The position numbers were made by a program, and so were the translations under genes. Positions 5,995 to 9,142 of a stretch of 9,142 bases of DNA are shown one piece after another (position 1 is the stretch's first letter; the number at the start of each line of letters is the position of its first letter). Below the pieces are notes generated by a model that ran no database searches, was not told the DNA's origin, and saw only the letters and a list, made by a program, of their open reading frames with translations. The stretch is from Porticoccus sp. (lineage in GTDB: Bacteria; Pseudomonadota; Gammaproteobacteria; Pseudomonadales; Porticoccaceae): positions 1-9,142 of the forward strand of contig JALQUJ010000111.1 in assembly GCA_023263825.1 (NCBI GenBank), read 5' to 3'.

Positions 5995-7029
5995 TTGACC
6001 AAACGCCATTTAACCAAACAGCAGCGCCGTCGTATTCAGCAAAACCAGGCAAAAGCCCGAGCTGAAGTCAATGCGCAGCAAGATGACGATAGTTACCTCT
6101 CCCCTTCTAACCTGGGGCCAGAACAAGATGGTCGTGTCATTACCAGTTATGGTACACAGGTCGATGTGGAACCAGAGTTTCCTCCAGAGCAAAATTCTCG
6201 TGGAGAAAGTACTCGCCGCTGCCACCTCCGGGCCAACCTACCCACTATTGTTACAGGTGACAGAGTAACCTGGCAGGATGGTGATACCCATGGTGTCGTT
6301 ATCGCACAGCATCCAAGAAAATCGGAACTATGCCGCCCTGATAGCCGGGGCAAGCTACGCCCTGTGGCTGCCAATATTGACCGTATTGTTATTGTTATTG
6401 CACCTTTTCCAGAGCCCCATGCCAACCTTATCGATCGCTATCTAGTTGCCTCAGAGCATCAATCAATTCAACCGGCGGTCGTTCTCAACAAGGCAGATCT
6501 AATTGATGATACAAATTATGATCAGTTAACCGGCCTTCTCGACCGTTACATTAGTTTGGGGTACGACTGCTTTTTAGTGTCTGCACATAGTGGTGAAGGC
6601 ATGGAAAAACTGGAGGGCTACCTTGAAGAATTAACCAGTGTATTTGTTGGGCAATCTGGTGTGGGGAAATCATCTCTACTCAACACATTATCTCCTGATA
6701 TCGACACAGCGGTGGGGGCTCTTTCAGTCTCAAAAACCAAGGGAACTCATACCACAACCAGCTCTCAACTTTTCCACTTATCCAATGGTGGTGATGTGAT
6801 CGATTCACCAGGTATTCGTGAATTTGGTCTTTGGCACCTAGACCCCGCAGCCATTGCAGAAGGATTCATTGAATTCCGTCCTTTCATTGGGCAGTGCAAA
6901 TTTCGTGATTGCCAACACCAACAGGAACCTGGCTGTGCATTTAACCAGGCGGTTATGGATGGAAAGATATCTAAATTCCGATTTGATAGTTATTGGCACA
7001 TGGTAAACAGCCTTGATCAAGGGTCCTGA
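5995..7029 (+). CDS. rsgA: Ribosome small subunit-dependent GTPase RsgA
   Basis: RsgA is the circularly permuted GTPase that checks late maturation of the 30S subunit. The 344-residue product opens with a basic N-terminal tail (KRHLTKQQRRRIQ). An OB-fold follows at about 45-115, then the GTPase motifs in permuted order: NKAD (G4, 165-168), GQSGVGKSS (P-loop, 219-227), GTHTTT (G2, 250-255) and DSPG (G3, 270-273). The zinc-binding C-terminal domain holds Cys301, Cys306, His308 and Cys314 in CKFRDCQHQQEPGC. All the expected residues are present, and the length fits E. coli RsgA (about 350). The start is TTG, with a modest AAGAGA ribosome binding site about 6-7 bases upstream. MTKRHLTKQQ aligns with the usual RsgA beginning, so this start is likely right. 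The gene is divergent from the channel gene. Pseudomonas aeruginosa has motB and motA following here, but this window passes straight to the rhodanese gene. Confidence 0.97.
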   Translation: MTKRHLTKQQRRRIQQNQAKARAEVNAQQDDDSYLSPSNLGPEQDGRVITSYGTQVDVEPEFPPEQNSRGESTRRCHLRANLPTIVTGDRVTWQDGDTHGVVIAQHPRKSELCRPDSRGKLRPVAANIDRIVIVIAPFPEPHANLIDRYLVASEHQSIQPAVVLNKADLIDDTNYDQLTGLLDRYISLGYDCFLVSAHSGEGMEKLEGYLEELTSVFVGQSGVGKSSLLNTLSPDIDTAVGALSVSKTKGTHTTTSSQLFHLSNGGDVIDSPGIREFGLWHLDPAAIAEGFIEFRPFIGQCKFRDCQHQQEPGCAFNQAVMDGKISKFRFDSYWHMVNSLDQGS

Positions 7030-7057
7030 AATCTTGTACTTCAGTGTTATTTATAAA

Positions 7058-7066
7058 TGGTACAAT
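7058..7066 (+). promoter_or_regulatory. Extended -10 promoter candidate for the rhodanese-psd unit
   Basis: TGGTACAAT fits the extended -10 form TGnTATAAT, with five of six bases in the hexamer. There is no good -35 at 16-18 bases, which extended -10 promoters can tolerate. Transcription would begin near 7073 and leave a leader of about 69 bases. TTGTAC at 7034-7039 and GTACAA at 7060-7065 form a spaced inverted repeat overlapping the box. Confidence 0.4.
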
Positions 7067-7097
7067 TTCCACAGACCTTATCACCCTAACGTCGCTA

Positions 7098-7114
7098 TAG
7101 TTAGAGAATAACTA
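7098..7114 (+). other. Small inverted repeat in the rhodanese gene leader
   Basis: TAGTTA (7098-7103) and TAACTA (7109-7114) are exact reverse complements around the 5-base loop GAGAA. They lie 27 bases before the ATG. The stem is AU-rich and weak, so it is more likely a DNA-binding site than a stable hairpin, or it may be chance. Confidence 0.35.
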
Positions 7115-7141
7115 GAGACAGAAAAACTACAGAGAAGAACC

Positions 7142-7945
7142 ATGTCTGATATACCGAAATTACTAGAGCCAGAAGCTCTCGTTGATATGCTGGATCAACC
7201 GAACATACTCATCGTTGACCTATGCAATGATACGCTCTACAGCAAGAAGCATATCCCTGGCGCCGTTCATATTTCATCACAAGAGCTTATGTCTGGCTCT
7301 GTTCCTGGCCCCAATAAACTCCCCCCAAAGGAAAGGCTCGAAGCTATGGTCAACAGCATAGGGCTGACCGATGATAAACATGTGGTGGTTTATGATGATG
7401 AAGGTGGTGGCTGGGCCGGTCGCTTTATCTGGACCCTTGATGTTATTGGTCACAAGAACTGGTCATACCTAAATGGCGGACTTATTGCCTGGCACAATGA
7501 AGGGTTTCCAACAACCTCTGAGGTCCCAGAACCCAAATCCATTGAGCGCAATGTCACCATAGATCGCACGCCTATTATCGAAGCTGAAGAAATTATGGCT
7601 CAGCTCGATAGTGGTGATCTGCAAATTTGGGATGCAAGAACCCCTGAAGAATACAGCGGTGAACGTGGCGTAGCTGAAAGAAATGGGCACATTCCTGGTG
7701 CTATTAACTGTAATTGGACCAGCATGATGGATTTCAAACGAAACCAGCGCATTCTCGACGATGCCAAAGAACGTTTGGCCGAATTAGGCATTCATTCTGA
7801 CAAACCAACCATTACCCATTGTCAATCACACCACCGTTCCGGATTTACCTATATGCTCGCTAGAATTCTCGATTTTAAGGATATCAAAGCCTATGAGGGT
7901 TCTTGGGCTGAATGGGGTAACCGTAACGATACGCCTATCGAATAA
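7142..7945 (+). CDS. rhdA: Thiosulfate sulfurtransferase (two-domain rhodanese, RhdA-type)
   Basis: The 267-residue product has two tandem rhodanese domains, at about 5-125 and 145-265. The C-terminal one carries the active loop CQSHHRS, with the persulfide-forming Cys227. This is nearly the CQTHHR loop of Azotobacter vinelandii RhdA and differs from the CRKGVT-type loop of bovine rhodanese. The N-terminal domain has DDEGGG at the equivalent place (85-90) and no cysteine, as expected for the inactive structural half. HIPGAVH (37-43) and HIPGAIN (183-189) are the paired CH2A-type motifs. The enzyme moves sulfane sulfur from thiosulfate to acceptors such as cyanide or thiols, and the physiological acceptor is not shown here. 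There is no signal peptide, so it is cytosolic. The ATG has a purine-rich AGAGAAGAA upstream. psd follows after 74 bases, the same pairing recalled from Pseudomonas, where rhdA precedes psd. Confidence 0.93.
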   Translation: MSDIPKLLEPEALVDMLDQPNILIVDLCNDTLYSKKHIPGAVHISSQELMSGSVPGPNKLPPKERLEAMVNSIGLTDDKHVVVYDDEGGGWAGRFIWTLDVIGHKNWSYLNGGLIAWHNEGFPTTSEVPEPKSIERNVTIDRTPIIEAEEIMAQLDSGDLQIWDARTPEEYSGERGVAERNGHIPGAINCNWTSMMDFKRNQRILDDAKERLAELGIHSDKPTITHCQSHHRSGFTYMLARILDFKDIKAYEGSWAEWGNRNDTPIE

Positions 7946-7968
7946 TTTTTTGAGAAAAGTCAAAAAAT
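7945..7968. other. AT-rich 9-bp inverted repeat between the rhodanese gene and psd
   Basis: ATTTTTTGA (7945-7953) and TCAAAAAAT (7960-7968) pair perfectly around the loop GAAAAG, beginning at the last base of the rhodanese stop codon. The stem is nearly all A/U and no U-run follows it, so it is not a typical intrinsic terminator. It might stabilise the 3' end or bind a protein. Confidence 0.45.
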
Positions 7969-8019
7969 ACTAATTAAATATCAACACAGGAAGCAGCAGT
8001 ACAGGCGCCTTCATATTTT

Positions 8020-8892
8020 ATGAGTGATTTAAAAGCAGAATGGTTCGTGGCACTACAGCGTATATTGCCACAACATATATTGTCACGCCTTGGTTCATCA
8101 TTGGCTGAGGCTAAAACGCCTTGGCTGAAAAATTTTCTTATCGAGCAATTTATCCGTACCTATAACATTGATATGGATGAGGCCGCATCTGATGATTTAG
8201 ATGACTACGAACATTTTAATGCTTTTTTTACCCGTGCCTTGAAGGAAGGTGTTCGCCCTATAGATCAAACTGAAAATTCCATTACCGTGCCTGCTGATGG
8301 CACAGTAAGCCAACTGGGGGTTATTGAAGAGGGCAATATTTTTCAGGCCAAGGGTAAATCCTTTTCAACTGCTTCGTTATTGGGGGCTGATAACGGAGAC
8401 AGCCAGCGATTTCTAAACGGAAACTTCATTACCATTTACTTATCACCCAAAGACTATCATCGGGTTCATATGCCTATAAGTGGGGAGCTGGTTTTTACCC
8501 GTTATATCCCTGGAAAACTGTTCTCAGTTAATGATACGACAACACAGTATATCGACGGACTTTTTGCGAAAAATGAACGATTAGTCTGTATGTTTGACAC
8601 GCCTGTTGGCCGCTGTGCTGTTATCTTGGTTGGAGCCATGATGGTGGCAGGCATTGAATCTGTCTGGCACGGACATTACCAACCAAATACGCTGATGACA
8701 CAAGAGTTCAAAGAACAGACAGAGGCTTCTCAGCAAAAAGTTAGGCTTCAAAAAGGGGAAGAGATGGGTCGCTTTAAATTTGGCTCCACTGCCATTTTGT
8801 TATTTGAACCAGGAAAAACAACGTGGGCCGATCAATACAAGCCAGGGGCAAAGACTAAACTAGGGGAACTGCTGGCTCTCACTTCAAACTAA
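8020..8892 (+). CDS. psd: Phosphatidylserine decarboxylase proenzyme
   Basis: Psd decarboxylates phosphatidylserine to phosphatidylethanolamine at the inner face of the cytoplasmic membrane. The proenzyme cleaves itself, and the new N-terminal serine becomes a pyruvoyl cofactor. In this 290-residue product the cleavage motif is FGST (254-257), so the beta chain would end at Gly255 and the alpha chain begin with Ser256. The other catalytic residues are Asp93 in VPADG and His147 in YHRVHMP. Other family signatures are FNAFFTRALKEGVRPID (66-82), IPGKLFSV (163-170) and VGAMMVAGI (204-212). Length and motif spacing match the E. coli enzyme. E. coli has LGST where this has FGST, a harmless change. 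The ATG has no close ribosome binding site: the nearest AGG is about 14 bases upstream, inside the 8-bp palindrome AGGCGCCT (8003-8010). It is probably cotranscribed with the rhodanese gene and is convergent with the serine acetyltransferase gene. Confidence 0.97.
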   Translation: MSDLKAEWFVALQRILPQHILSRLGSSLAEAKTPWLKNFLIEQFIRTYNIDMDEAASDDLDDYEHFNAFFTRALKEGVRPIDQTENSITVPADGTVSQLGVIEEGNIFQAKGKSFSTASLLGADNGDSQRFLNGNFITIYLSPKDYHRVHMPISGELVFTRYIPGKLFSVNDTTTQYIDGLFAKNERLVCMFDTPVGRCAVILVGAMMVAGIESVWHGHYQPNTLMTQEFKEQTEASQQKVRLQKGEEMGRFKFGSTAILLFEPGKTTWADQYKPGAKTKLGELLALTSN

Positions 8893-8931
8893 CTAATGAT
8901 TTTTTGGAATGACCGAAAGGAGTGAGTTCGC

Positions 8932-9142
8932 TCAGGTTGAAGGCCTCAAATAGCTTTTCAATCTGCCCATGAGATTTAAACCTGAACCAGGCTCTTCACT
9001 ACCCCCAATAATGGAGTGTTCTCCGACAACCGTTTTCCCCCCTAAAATAGTGGCACCTGAGTAAATAATAACATTGTCCCTTATGGTAGGGTGTCGTTTC
9101 TTCCCCCGCTCTATACTGCCTGAAGAGTCCTTCTTGATGCTG
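8932..9142 (-). CDS. Serine O-acetyltransferase, C-terminal part (EpsC/SrpH-type), unusual end
   Basis: I translated the last 69 codons from the minus strand, where the gene enters from the right edge and stops at 8932. The stretch SGSIERGKKRHPTIRDNV, then YSGATILGGKTVVGEHSIIGG, is the left-handed beta-helix signature of serine acetyltransferases, which make O-acetylserine for cysteine synthesis. The KRHPT motif is typical of the EpsC/SrpH branch. Other members usually continue as GGNVW-T-SVPPG. Here the frame reads GGSEEPGSGLNLMGRLKSYLRPST and then stops. If SEEPGS corresponds to SVPPGS, about six residues (one beta-helix coil) are missing in frame. Neither of the other two frames restores the motif. 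The enzyme may be damaged or may simply have a divergent tail. The N-terminal part lies outside the window. The gene is convergent with psd, 39 bases away, and I see no strong terminator between them. Confidence 0.7.
   Translation of the reverse strand, partial: SIKKDSSGSIERGKKRHPTIRDNVIIYSGATILGGKTVVGEHSIIGGSEEPGSGLNLMGRLKSYLRPST

Noticed and set aside
6010..7791. Short opposite-strand and shifted frames inside rsgA and the rhodanese gene
   Set aside because: These shadow frames overlap strongly supported genes and look like frame-shifted composition, not proteins.
8923..8934. TGAG-TTCG-CTCA hairpin between psd and the serine acetyltransferase gene as a terminator
   Set aside because: The stem is only 4 bp, no U-run follows, and it overlaps the stop codon of the serine acetyltransferase gene. 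It is too weak to call.
1..9142. Defence system, mobile element, CRISPR array or biosynthetic cluster
   Set aside because: All the large frames match housekeeping families, and I saw no transposase, integrase, array-like direct repeats or tRNA-linked attachment site.

Overview
This 9.1 kb window looks like an ordinary chromosomal housekeeping region of a gammaproteobacterium, probably a marine relative of the Pseudomonadales/Cellvibrionales. That placement is inference. It rests on protein similarity recalled from memory and on gene order: amiB, tsaE, nnr, queG, orn and rsgA, followed by a RhdA-type rhodanese next to psd, much as in Pseudomonas. The base composition is moderate and even, and I see no insertion sequence, prophage, CRISPR array, tRNA or rRNA. 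Coding density is high and no gene-free gap exceeds about 115 bases.

Layout. Positions 1-2465 (minus strand) hold a compact operon: nnr (NAD(P)HX repair), tsaE (tRNA t6A synthesis), then the start of amiB (cell-wall amidase), which runs off the left edge. nnr and tsaE overlap by 4 bases, and one base separates tsaE from amiB. queG (plus strand, tRNA queuosine synthesis) diverges from nnr and converges on a minus-strand group reading mscS-like channel, orn, ytoQ. rsgA (plus, ribosome-assembly GTPase) diverges from the channel gene across a 103-base region with a tandem repeat, a perfect palindrome and a possible promoter. After rsgA come a rhodanese gene and psd (phosphatidylethanolamine synthesis), both plus. 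The right edge holds the 3' end of a convergent serine acetyltransferase gene with an odd C-terminus.

The genes do not form one pathway. Two act in tRNA modification (tsaE, queG), one in ribosome maturation (rsgA), one in the last step of RNA and cyclic-di-GMP breakdown (orn), one in cofactor repair (nnr), and the others in envelope or sulfur functions (amiB, msc, psd, rhodanese, serine acetyltransferase).

I do not find a convincing undescribed system. The points most worth a second look are: a translated 15-bp repeat forming an N-terminal extension on TsaE, backed by a strong ribosome binding site at a GTG start; a YtoQ-family gene and an MscS-like gene placed around orn; small symmetric elements in three intergenic regions; a purine tract ahead of ytoQ; and the abnormal C-terminus of the serine acetyltransferase.
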